Assembly: GCA_963966185.1 (NCBI GenBank)
Contig: CAWZYM010000300.1
Coordinates: 801,001-865,000 of the forward strand
DNA length: 64,000 nucleotides
DNA from: Rhabditoides inermis
Taxonomy: Eukaryota > Nematoda > Chromadorea > Rhabditida > Rhabditidae
Direction of reading: 5' to 3'
In this document: in pieces, positions 38,620 through 49,741 of the stretch
Numbering within the stretch: the first letter of the stretch is position 1
How the letters are laid out: every line of letters begins with the position of its first letter
The notes under the pieces: generated by a model
What the model saw: only the letters and a program-made list of their open reading frames with translations
Databases searched by the model: none
What the model was told of the DNA's origin: nothing
Translations under genes and position numbers: made by a program

Positions 38620-40210
38620 CTAGATCTTCCAGGATCTTCGGTCTGTGCAACAATTTTGCCTACGTGGTGATGCTGTCAGCGGCCCAGGATATCCTCCAGA
38701 AAAGCACACCCACCTCGACTCGATTCGACGAGCACAGAAACGCCACCAGACACTGTCTCGTGAGTGTGGGCGGAACTTCGAGGGGCGGGGCATATCACAC
38801 GATTTAAACTGTGGGGGCGGGGCTTCAAGGGGCGGAACTTATACTTGCAGGAGGAGATCACCGATCGCGAGTGTCTGTCTCTGTCCACTGGCGCGGTTCT
38901 GCTATGCAACATCATCCCTGCTCTCCTCGTCAAATTGACCTTCCCATTCTTCATTCACAGAATACCGTACGGGTGAGTGAACGGTACTACAGTAATTCAG
39001 TACATTATGTTATTCCAGTTTTATGATTGATGTACAGCATACAGTATACAAGAATACAAGTATTACCTACCGTATTCCAGCATTCGGCATTCCATAGTGG
39101 TCATCACTCAGGCCATCTCTCTTCTGGTCACCGCCTTCTCTGACAGTGTCGCCGCAGCCTTGTTGGGTAAACAATATTTGACAATTGTGATTCGTACAAT
39201 TTTATTACAGGAGTCTGTATTGCATCGTTCTCATGTGGACTCGGTGAAATCACGTATCTCGCTCTCGCGTCGCACTATTCAAAGTAAAAATCGAAGTCCC
39301 GCCCACGGTGACCACGCCCCTTTTCAGGCATTCCATCTCAACTTGGTCGTCCGGCACGGGGGCGGCTGGAATAGCAGGAGCATTCTCTTATGCCGGCATG
39401 ACCGACAAGTGGGTCCTACAACGAAAACATGAGTTTCAATAGAAAACATCAGACACAGTCAACACGAACTGAAAGAAAGCACGTTTATTCTGCACATAGC
39501 GCATTCAAGGGTTGTACTCGATGGGGAGGTTCTTGCGGCGGACCATTCCGTCGCCCTGGAACCACTCGCGGCGGAAGGTCTTGGCGGCGCCGTCGGGGGT
39601 GTTGGTCCACTCGATGGTGATGCGGTCGTTGTTGGTGTCCTCCTGACCGTACTGGAACGCGTCGCAAGAGACGGCCATCAGCACGGCCTCTTTGGGGTCG
39701 AGCACTCCGCACGGCGGGTCGACGCCGAGGCGCTTCATGTTGGTGGTCTTGATGGCCCATCCGATGCGGCGACCTCCGGCGTTAGTGATCTGAACGGGAC
39801 ACAGTTAGAATCCATAAATATCAGTCGATATCGGTAACGTACCTTGATGTGGTAGGTGTGCTTGTCATCGTAGGGGGCGTTGAAGACGATCTTGGTACCC
39901 GGCTGGGTGTTGATATCTCCGGGAGGGACGGACTGAGCCATGACAAATGGATGCCGGCAGCCCGCCGCGCCCCGCTTTTGTACGAAAGGACGGCATGCTA
40001 ATCACCGAAACTCGCGCGATTTGCAATGCAAAGTGAATTAGGCGAGAGAGCATAATGCAAACTAGTTGGGAAGAATTTTTTTTTCAAATTTCAGGCATCT
40101 GCTCGGTTTGACTCCGAAATGCACACTTCTCATAATGCTCTGCGTACCTGCGATCTTTTCTATTGTGTGAGTTATGGAAGAGAGAGAGAGAGAAAGAGAG
40201 AAAGAGAGAG

Positions 40211-40252
<42 letters not shown>

Positions 40253-40498
40253 TACTTCAGGTACGCCTTTGTGCTTGTCCAACCCCCGACCATTCGCCCC
40301 ATCTCCATCAACCCGAACACTTGGATCGAACCAGCTGTGAGCACTTATCGATTGATTATCTATTGATTATCGATTGAGTTCAGCGCGCCGCGCCCGAAAA
40401 GCCGGTGCCCTCGAAGAATATTCCCCTACATCTGGCAGGAATAGACACACCGATCACTGGACTAGATCACCCGCATGGAAAGGATAAGGTGAGCGAGG

Positions 40499-40548
<50 letters not shown>

Positions 40549-43450
40549 TCTCCCCCTCTCTCCCACCCTACTTGTTCAGCGCAACTCTATCGCCATCATT
40601 TCTCCAGTGGAGGCGAGACACACGACTGTCGTTGAGAAGTTGGGTATCATCAAGGTGAGATGACCCTTCAGATGAACTCAGATGACGTCACTTCTTTTAG
40701 TCTCTTCTCCGTTACATGATTCCTCTCGGACTGGTCTACTTTGGAGAGTACTTCATCAATCAGGGACTCGTGAGTGGATTAATAATACGTTTCAACAATT
40801 ATTTGATGCACTGTTTTATTCACTCCTCTCCTCATATCAACCCTTGATAACTCTTTTGTCCTGTTACTATGTACCTATGTAACAACACTTACTGTACTTC
40901 TCCCCAGGTCGAGTTGATCAGCTTCGATTGCTCCCATGGCTTCGGCACTTCCCCCGGCGGGCAGTACAGGTGGTATCAGGTAAGCTGCGCCATATTTGAA
41001 AGGGTCACTATGTATATCACACCGTCTCTGTAAGAATCGGACACTTTTTGGGCATGTGGTTACTAGGAGCTATGCCGGCGCATACAAAGATTATCGAAGG
41101 TCCTCTACAAGATGTATAGGGTCGTTTTTGTCAAATATGCAAATTTGGCCCATTAAGGGACCACTACCTCAAATCGGTCAATTTTTGACAAAACACTTTA
41201 AATAAGAGCTCGTTCGATTCCTTATCAGATTCTAAGAACTTTTTCATATAAAATGTTTTTCGAAAAAAATAAGTTCAAAAAAGTTATGATCAAAAAAAAG
41301 AAAAATTTGCATATTTTCGATTTTTTTGAAAATGTTGCTGACCTGAGAAGCAAGAATAATCAGCACCATTTAAAAGAGCGTGTTTTGTTTGGTCTACATG
41401 ATTTTTATGAAGAAAATCAATCCTGACATCATCTGCCATCCAGACGGTTGAAAGTGGTCCGGAAAGCGATTATTCTGCGTTTTTCGATTTCTCGCCCTGT
41501 GTCACTGCGAAGAAGCAAAAAGCAAACACACCATGATAATCTACGCACTTTGTTTAGTATGTGGACGTGTTTTCATGAAAATCTATCATGACGTCATCTG
41601 CCATCCAGACGGTTGCAAGTGGTCCAAACATCGATTATTCGGCGTTTTTCGATTTTTCGCCCTATGTCACTGCGAAGAAGCAAAAAGCAAACACACCATG
41701 ATAATCCACGCACTTTGTTTAGTATGTGGACGTGTTTTCATGAAAATCTATCATGACGTCATCTTCCATCAGACGGTTGAAAGTGGTCCGGACAAGTTTG
41801 CAGGCATGGCAGATGACAGATGACGTCATGATAGATTTTCATGAAAACATGTCCATATACTAAACAAAGTGCGTAGATTATCATGGTGTATTTGCTTTTT
41901 GCTTCTTCGCAGTGACACAGGGCGAAAAATCGAAAAATGCCGAATAATCGCTTTCCGGACCACTTTCAACCGTCTGGATGGCAGATGATGTCAGGATTGA
42001 TTTTCTTCATAAAAATCATGTAGACCAAACAAAACACGCTCTTTCAAATGGTGCTGATTATTCTTGCTTCTCAGGTCAGCAACATTTTCAAAAAATCGAA
42101 AATATGCAAATTTTTCTTTTTTTTGATCATAACTTTTTTGAACTTATTTTTTTCGAAAAACATTTTATATGAAAAAGTTCTTAGAATCTGATAAGGAATC
42201 GAACGAGCTTTTATTTAAAGTGTTTTGGCAAAAATTGACCGATTTGAGTCAGTGGTCCCTTAAAGGGAGTGTACACTCTGAATTTCGAAGTTGAGTTAGC
42301 ACCGGGATGTGAAAGTATGCTGAAAACGGCTCAGTTTTGTCAATACAACCATTTGCTGAAAATGCCTGCAAGTTGGCAAAAATTGAGCGCAAAATGTATC
42401 AAAATGCAGAAATTGGTGCCAATTGGTGCCAATTTTCAATGTTCAACAGAATTTTCCATCGACTTATAGGTATCTCCGACACATAGTTGCATTGACAAAA
42501 GTACATCATTTTCAACATATTTTCACATCCCGGTGCTAACTCAACTTCGAAATTCAGAGTGTACACTCCCTTTAATGGGCCAAATTTGCATATTTGACAA
42601 AAACGACCCTATACATCTTGTAGAGGACCTTTGATAATCCTTGTATGCGCCGACATGGCTCCTAGTAACCACCTCGTCCGATTCTTACAGAGACGGTGTG
42701 ATATTTACGATTGTATGAATACGCCTTTGCTGGAAACTTTGATATGTTACGAGTTACGATTATGTCACTCATATAGTTAGCAATTGTTTCAGTTTTCTAA
42801 TAGTCAGTTTCCTTATGACGTCACTCATGATGACGTCACTCGACCGACTTGCAGGTGATCTACCAAGTGGGCGTGTTCCTGTCCCGGTCTTCCATCAATG
42901 TCGTCGAGTTCTCCATGCCACTCATAGCCGCCATGCCTGTGCTGCAGGTATACGGTAGATACAGTAATCGAAATGAAACATGTATGAGGTACAGTAACGC
43001 AGATAAATTACAGTAGCCCGTATGATACTACAGTATACCTAAATTTCTTTCAGCTTCTGAACGTGGCGATCTTCTACTTTGACGCCATCTTCCAGTACAT
43101 TCCGCACATGTGGATGCTCATCGCACTCATATTCTTCGAGGTGAGCACGCAAGCTTTTCGTCGCGGGACCCAGAACTGACTTTGATTGCTATCAGGGTAT
43201 CATCGGCGGCGCGAGCTACGTGAACACCTTCAATCACATTCACAAAGCGGTAAGCGTTACTATTTATGTGCCTGTTTCCGGGCGCCCGAAAAAATAACAT
43301 GTCCCCCATTCTGCCCCCGTTCAGGTTCCGGCAGAGGACCGCGAGTTCTCTCTGACCACTGTCTCACTCGCAGACGCGGTCGGAATACTCACGGCTGCAC
43401 TGTCTGCCATTCCCGTACACAACTACATCTGCGGACTGCCCCGCTTCTAG
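38449..43450 (+). CDS. cln-3: CLN3/battenin family lysosomal membrane protein, copy A
   Basis: Sixteen exons give about 465 residues (human CLN3 has 438). The ATG at 38449 follows TTATTTCAG, a likely trans-splice site. The exons encode [76 protein letters not shown], a lumenal/cytosolic loop, [21 protein letters not shown]-type [21 protein letters not shown] and the C terminus [20 protein letters not shown] ending CGLPRF and TAG. These are hallmark battenin segments; human CLN3 loss causes juvenile Batten disease and the protein acts in endolysosomal membranes. An intact MSP gene lies antisense in the intron at 39.42-40.09 kb, and a 1.7 kb foldback element occupies the intron at 40.98-42.85 kb. 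All exon phases are compatible, so the gene looks functional despite both insertions. Confidence 0.95.
39505..39941 (-). CDS. msp: Major sperm protein, nested antisense in cln-3 copy A
   Basis: Two exons (39843-39941 and 39505-39789) encode 127 residues: [20 protein letters not shown], then [56 protein letters not shown] and the end [10 protein letters not shown] with TGA. This is a canonical, full-length nematode MSP, an immunoglobulin-fold protein that polymerises to drive amoeboid sperm motility and signals to oocytes. The frame is intact, unlike the copy at 15707-16144. An AATAAA follows the stop. It lies wholly inside one cln-3 intron on the other strand. Confidence 0.98.
39942..40055 (-). 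promoter_or_regulatory. MSP upstream region
   Basis: About 114 bp directly upstream of the MSP ATG are conserved almost base for base in the pseudogene copy 24 kb away. They include TTTCGGTGATTAGCATGCCG and a GC-rich block next to the start, so this is the best candidate for the promoter. Confidence 0.6.
41015..42704. mobile_element. Large foldback (inverted-repeat) element in a cln-3 intron
   Basis: The two ends are long inverted repeats: the left starts ATATCACACCGTCTCTGTAA and the right ends TTACAGAGACGGTGTGATAT, and the arms can be followed inward for roughly 750 bp to a centre near 41.8 kb. The left arm carries a tandem duplication of about 170 bp (near 41440-41610 and 41610-41780). The right arm is interrupted by a 308 bp TTAA-flanked element. 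No transposase frame is visible, so this is a non-autonomous element. The exact target-site duplication is unclear. Confidence 0.9.
42264..42571. mobile_element. TTAA-flanked inverted-repeat element nested in the foldback
   Basis: A 308 bp element with terminal inverted repeats of about 55 bp (AGGGAGTGTACACTCTGAAT at the left; its complement at the right), flanked by TTAA at 42260-42263 and 42572-42575. The uninterrupted left arm of the host foldback near 41152-41165 shows a single TTAA at this point, which directly demonstrates the duplication. A TTAA target is typical of piggyBac-type insertion. Confidence 0.92.
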
Positions 43451-44865
43451 GAGGCTCTTCGTCGCGGGACTCAATTAGAACAAATGGTCTCGCCGCGAAC
43501 ATAATACAAAAAGCAATTGATCGTGTTTTGTAGTGTTCCGTTGTGCTTCATTGCTCTTATATATAACTGAAAAGCGACGTTCATTGTTAGAATCAGATGA
43601 ATCATGTACAGATTGTGACTTGCATACTACACAGATGAATAAATAAATAAATTTTACTTTCACATTTTATTCATTTTTTGCTCTTTTTTCCTAGTCCTCT
43701 CCATTTCTCCAGGGATAGGTGGAGCCTATTTTGAAACATGATTTTGAAATATACTTTTTGTGTTTCACTAAAGTTGAAAAAAAGATTCGAACCCTGGTCG
43801 CGAGAACGGCACGCGTCGCTCTTGCCACTGCGCCACGCAGTCAGTTGAAACAGAAAACTCTCATTGCCGATCGACTACCGAATTCAGGTGATAGGCAAAC
43901 AACGAACAGGGCTAGCTCGTAAAAGGTGTCAAATGGGGTAATAGGGCGGAGCTCTCTGACCGTATATAGACAACTTTATAAAAGAGACATTTTCAAAATC
44001 TTGTGCAATGAATCTCTATCTCGTTTTTGTGTTTTTTTTTCTGTGGCGATGGTGTGACCACAACTTTTCTTCCTGGTTCCCGCCCAATACGTTTTCTTTC
44101 TTTTATTATTTATGTCTTATCTTATGTGCCTTCTGATCACAGAATATGCATATTTTTAACGTGCAATTTTCAGAACATTTTTTTAGTGTCGAGATCGTTC
44201 CGATTGGCTAAGTTTAGCTAATTATGGTCATTATCGTTGTCTATGTCTATGTATGACTGAAACATCTCTTCACGATTTACTATAACTAATTATATCACAC
44301 CGTAAACTCTCAGTCTCATCATTCACAGAATGATCATGCAATGTCTCGGACATATTCTCTTCGTCTTCCCGCATAGTGCAAGATTTACATAAATCAGTCA
44401 GTCTCACTTGTCCCACAACAGACTACAGACAAGAACAGAAGGTGCGTGGGCATCCCTTCCCAATCCCCGCCACTTTGATTGATTCCCACACTTTTCCTAA
44501 TTGCGCGATGCGCATGATGTCTACTGCTCCTTCTCCTTCTCCATCTCCTTTCTCCTTCTCCTGGTGTAACAATTGGCCCTTATCAACACCGTCCATAAAT
44601 CAACATTTGTTCACACTCCGTACACAGTGCACTGACAAACACGCGACCATAAAAAGGCAATCGTTTTGTTCCTTCGCTGAGCAGAGATCGTTCATTTCGC
44701 TGTGTACCAAATGTTGATGGATGTCGCGATGAAAGGGATATGTTCTTTTTTGTGTGTGTTCGCGCGATCCCATTCATGGTGGTGGCATGTTTTCACAGCC
44801 ACTGATATGACTTGTGTTTGTGTCTGTTGAGTGTTGTTGTGCTGATGTGATATGATCATTTGAGG
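43451..44865. other. Intergenic stretch between the two cln-3 genes
   Basis: About 1.4 kb with AATAAATAAATAAA near 43637 (probable poly(A) region of copy A) and a tRNA-like sequence. No coding exon recognised. Confidence 0.5.
43781..43842 (-). repeat. tRNA-like sequence
   Basis: On the minus strand GACTGCGTGGCGCAGTGGC provides a good A-box and GGGTTCGAATC a good B-box, but the T stem is broken and the 3' acceptor strand is missing (a T-run follows). It is a tRNA pseudogene or tRNA-derived repeat. Confidence 0.5.
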
Positions 44866-46750
44866 ATGTCTGCTCCCTCTCGAACTGACTACTCCGCGGT
44901 ACGCAACTGGATCGCATTCTGGTCAGCTACGTTTATTATATTATTACTTTGATATATCATATTAAAATATGATTTATTATATTGTATATATAATCATAAT
45001 TTTCATTAAAATTTCAATATCATAACTGATATATAATATTATTAAAAACGACAAGAACGCACAGTTGTTGTGAGAGACTGAGAGACTGTTATGGTGTTCC
45101 CAATGCGCGCGCCGTAATCCACTTGAATCGGAGGCACATGATTTTCACGATCTAGGCGCCATCATCGAACACGGAAGTGAAGATTGTGCATTCATTGAAA
45201 ACCTTTAGTCACAAGTCACAACTATATGTATAGGTGGGGTCACAAAACTGTCTCACGCTTTTCTTGAGAGACACCAGAGTAGATAGAGAAAGTTGAAAAC
45301 CATTTGAAGAACACTTTATCATTATCGGTTTGTCATGCACCATCAACTGAGTAACGTATCAGCTTTGTGAGCGACAACGGACAAGTTGAAACGGAGTAAG
45401 AAAAAATCAAATGGTTATCATTGTACAATTCAGCACGAAGATGAACATGTATTTTGACACAAGCGAGAGATATTTGAGTACACTACTTTATCGTTAATTT
45501 GTGCTTTTTGATTGGATGGGCCTTGATTGCAGGATCTTCGGTGTGTGTGCCAACTTCTCTTTCACTGTGATGCTGTCGGCAGCCCAGGACATACTCAAGA
45601 AGGACGACATACGGGACAACAACAATGCCACAAATGAACACTGCCTCGTGAGTCGGGATTAGCTGATCATTGAACCTTTCACATTTCAAACTCTTATGCT
45701 GTCTCTGTGACGTTCACTGACCACTGACCATGAGAAGAGAGAGAAAAGCGGACGTCGCGCTTTCTGGTTGCGATCATATAGTTGAAACTCTGTGACGTCA
45801 TCGCTATCTGGCACAATAGTGACGTCATCGTGTTAAAGAGACATATACCACTCTAAATCACGTGTATAAACCAAGCATTTCACGTGCAGAAAAATGAAAA
45901 TACAATAACTTTTCATAAACATAACATAAATTAAAAATGAACAGGAAATGCCTAAAACGTGGTGCAAAAATATACGCATAGTGTACTGAGGGGACAATAT
46001 CTGCGGATGGGTGTGATTTACGACCGTAAAGCACACTCCATCTGCAGAAATTGTCCCCTCAGTACACTACATGCACTACATCCACAGAATGCGAAAATTT
46101 TGCGACGCGTTTTCTGCACGTTCTGTTAATTTTTAATTAATGTATTTTTTCTGAAAAGTGATTGTGTTTTCACGTTCTTTTAAGTGCTAATAGTAGTTTA
46201 TGTACGAAATTCAGAGTGGTATGTTCCTTTAAAGGATGTATCCGGACAATGTATTATTCCCTGATCTTCAGGATGGGGTCGCTTTCGTTCTCTTTAATGA
46301 AGACGAGTTTCGAAGTTCTGTTTGCGCAGAAAAATTGGTAAAAATACAAACAATTTTTCCACGTTTATTCAATTTCAAAAGAAGGTTTCATTGACGAGAA
46401 CAAAAGCGACCCCAACCTGAAGATCAGGCAAGATTACATTGTCCGGATAAATCCTTTAAGGAATCGATCAGCATCCGCCACTGTTCGCACCTGTCCACTG
46501 GGGCAGTGCTCATCTGCAATATCCTTCCCCAACTCCTACTCAAGTTCTCCCTTCCATTCGTCCTTCACAAAATACCCTATCGGTGAGTATACCGTAATCT
46601 ATGTATACCGTATATGGCTTACCGTATCTATTTGAATGTACCATATACCATGGTCGTTTCAGTGTTCGTCAGCTGATAATTGTGGCGCTGCAGGTGCTCT
46701 CTCTCACTGTCACTGCGTGCGCAGATAGCACACTTGTGGCACTCATTGGT

Positions 46751-46800
<50 letters not shown>

Positions 46801-49057
46801 TTCTCTCTCTCTCTCTTCCTGTAATTTGTTTATTTGTGAACGAATCTTTGCAGGAGTCTGCTTTGCTTCTCTCGCCGGTGGAATGGGCGATATGTCCTAC
46901 CTCTCTCTCACCTCGCACTATCACAAGTCAGTATTTCTTCCCCCCTCTCCCTCTCTCTCTCCCTCTTCTCCCCTCTCTCACTCCCCCTGTCAGGTCGTCT
47001 ATCACTGCCTGGTCGTGTGGCACGGGTGCCTCGGGAATCCTTGCCAGTATTACCTACGCAGTCATGACAGACAAGTGAGTCGGGTCTTCCTTGGTAAGTA
47101 ATTGCCAGTTGAAGCCTCAGGCAATCTTGAAGTCATTTTAAATCAGTACAGTTTCAGCAACAGATACCAACACTATCTGATGAGTACAAAACGCAACGAT
47201 TTGATTTGAGATTTGATTTATTACACCACACAAGGACAATGGGCTGCAGTAGACTAGATGTGATGGTACTATAACCAGCATATGAGAATCTATGATGGCG
47301 ATGTGTCTTCTGGCTAACGTCTTCCATTGCAGGCGTCTTCTCTCCATGTCCCCCAAGCACACTCTTCTCGCCATGCTAGTCGTCCCAGCCATCACTATCA
47401 TCACGTAGGGGAATTTTGATTATAATTATACAATCAATAGATTATCAATCAAATAATCAAATATTCAATCAAATTCAAATATCAATCAAATCGTTACATT
47501 CAAATTATTTCATTCAGGTACTTTCTGGTTCTCGTGAAGACGGACGATATCAAGGTTCGTTGCTCACATTGGATGATTTTCATTATTTGTACTTTCAGTC
47601 TTCTGTGCAACTCTCAACCGTCGAAGAGAAAGGAGTGAAGAAGAATGTACGTGCACTTATCTCTTTTTTTATGCTACTCCAATTGCACTATTCGTGAATA
47701 GCGGTTAAAGGAACAGTGGCGACTTAATTCTGCAACTAGCTCTCTTGAACGCGCTTTACCACTCATGCAAAACGTTTGCCGGAGACAGGACTCGCGAGAT
47801 CTGTGCCACTACGGCGCACACTCGCATTGAGCCACCTAGTACTTAAGTAAACGGGCTTCTTTCGTCTGGCAATATGTGTTCTCTCGCCATTTCTGCAGTA
47901 TTAAAGAGTTCGATGGAATGGAAGTCGCGGCGGGACCAAATTTTGAGTTTGAAAAAAATGTTGCAACAGCGAGTTGCAACATTTGAAAGCAACGAATAAT
48001 CGTTGTGTTTTCTCATGAATCGATTAAGATTTGGGTTAGTATGATTCTTTCAAACATTCCGAGTCAAAAATAAGTCGCCAGTGTACCTTTAAAAAACTAA
48101 TTTTCCATTTTTATTTTGTTAGATAGAAGATCTCTCGGACGCGGCTGTGGCGCGCCATACCACGGCAGCTGAGAAACTGGTTATCATTAGGGTGGGGTCT
48201 ATTCTCTATTGACTGGTTACTGTATTCGTCATGGTTACGGTATTATCACTAGCTATTTCAGTCGCTACTCAAGTACATGATCCCTCTCGGACTCGTCTAC
48301 TTTGGAGAGTACTTTATCAATCAGGGACTTGTGAGTACACGTTCTCTTTCTCTCTCTCTCTCCTACTCTACTCTCTAGGTTGAACTGATAACCTTCGACT
48401 GTGTACACTCCTTTGCCGCCTCTCCCGAATCGCAGTTCCGCTGGTATCAGGTGAGCCTGCGTCACGCCTTGCGTCATTTCTTACTTGACTGTGTCTCACT
48501 CACTATGTCTATGTCTCGATGTCTTTACGTTATTTGCGTCATCCGTCTTTACTTGCGCCACTCGTTGCGTCACAGGTTGTCTACCAAGTGGGTGTGTTCC
48601 TGTCGCGTTGTTCCATCTCCATCATCGCCCTTCCACTGCCGGCTATTATATTCACAGCTGTGCTGCAGGTGAATACTTAGATACAGTAACCCTCATTGAG
48701 TGAGAGATCGAATTGTTTTGTTACCGTAGCCCTAGAAGATAAAATTCTTTAGATTCCGTAACCAAGTAATCAATAAATCGATATGATTCAGCTGGCGAAC
48801 GCGGTGTTATTCTACCTGATAGCCGTCTACCAGTTCGTCCCTCATATCCTCATCCTCATCGCACTCGTCCTATACGTCGTACGTTTCCCATCTGAAACGT
48901 AACCCATGAAACGTATCTAACACACAAGTATCCTGAAAAGTATATCATTATGTATGGGAAAGATTACAAAAAACTTATTAAACGAATTCAGGGCTGTCTG
49001 GGCGGCGGCAACTACGCCAACACGTTTGCGCACATTCACAAGCATGTGAGTGCGAGG

Positions 49058-49105
<48 letters not shown>

Positions 49106-49284
49106 AGGGAGGGAGGGAGGGAGAAAGGGAGGGAGAGAGAGAGATTCCCTCCCAGGTGGCGGCCGAGGACCGTGCGTTCGCCCTGGCAGTTGGCACGATG
49201 TCGGATACGGTGGGCATAATCACAGCCGCCCTCCTCGCAATTCCAGTCCACAACCACATATGTGCAATGCCCTACTATCAGTGA
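44866..49284 (+). CDS. cln-3: CLN3/battenin family lysosomal membrane protein, copy B
   Basis: A tandem paralogue of copy A with the same order of exons, about 425 residues. It starts MSAPSRTDYSAVRNWIAFW. Diagnostic segments are [132 protein letters not shown] and the end CAMPYYQ with TGA at 49282-49284. All exon phases agree. Copy B lacks the long Pro-rich loop exons of copy A ([13 protein letters not shown] and following). Its introns hold three TTAA-type inverted-repeat elements, and exon 3 begins one base after the target duplication of one of them. Confidence 0.95.
45837..46228. mobile_element. TTAA-flanked inverted-repeat element (first of an abutting pair)
   Basis: Ends are inverted (AGAGACATATACCACTCT at the left; AGAGTGGTATGTTCCT at the right) and TTAA flanks it at 45833-45836 and 46229-46232. 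An internal inverted repeat has GTACTGAGGGGACAATAT at 45980 and the complement near 46060. No coding capacity. Confidence 0.88.
46233..46455. mobile_element. TTAA-flanked inverted-repeat element (second of the pair)
   Basis: Ends AGGATGTATCCGGACAATGT and ACATTGTCCGGATAAATCCT are inverted copies. TTAA flanks it at 46229-46232 (shared with the previous element) and 46456-46459. A second inner inverted pair (TGGGGTCGCTTTCGTTCT and AGAACAAAAGCGACCCCA) lies inside. The cln-3 copy B exon starts at 46461, right after TTAAG. Confidence 0.88.
47709..48088. mobile_element. TTAA-flanked inverted-repeat element
   Basis: Ends AGGAACAGTGGCGACTTA and TAAGTCGCCAGTGTACCT are inverted copies, flanked by TTAA at 47705-47708 and 48089-48092. 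Inside, a stretch on the minus strand vaguely resembles a degraded tRNA. It lies in a cln-3 copy B intron. Confidence 0.88.
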
Positions 49285-49443
49285 CGTCATCTCATTGTAT
49301 AAAGACGATAAAATATGATCGATTGTTCGTGTTTTTTGTTCTTTAGTGTAACGTGACATTGTTCACTCATTTTCCCAATTTTCATCTGCCTCTCTCACAC
49401 ATCGTATTTCCTCACCTCACATCACCAGTGTCATTTCATCGCG

Positions 49444-49510
49444 ATGCGGCGTCTCGAGTGGCAGTGAGTTGCCCATTTCCCCGTCTTCTCCCAGTCTTGT
49501 TCCTCCACGC

Positions 49511-49551
<41 letters not shown>

Positions 49552-49702
49552 CCTCCCTCCCTCCTTCCCTTACCCTCTCCTTCCAGTCACCCGCTGCTCC
49601 TTCTCCTTCTCCTCCTCCATGGCTCACTTGGCTATAGCATGTTCAAGACGAACACGTGGCGGGAGGACCTCTACACCCGATTCAAGATCATATCGAGTGC
49701 GT

Positions 49703-49741
<39 letters not shown>

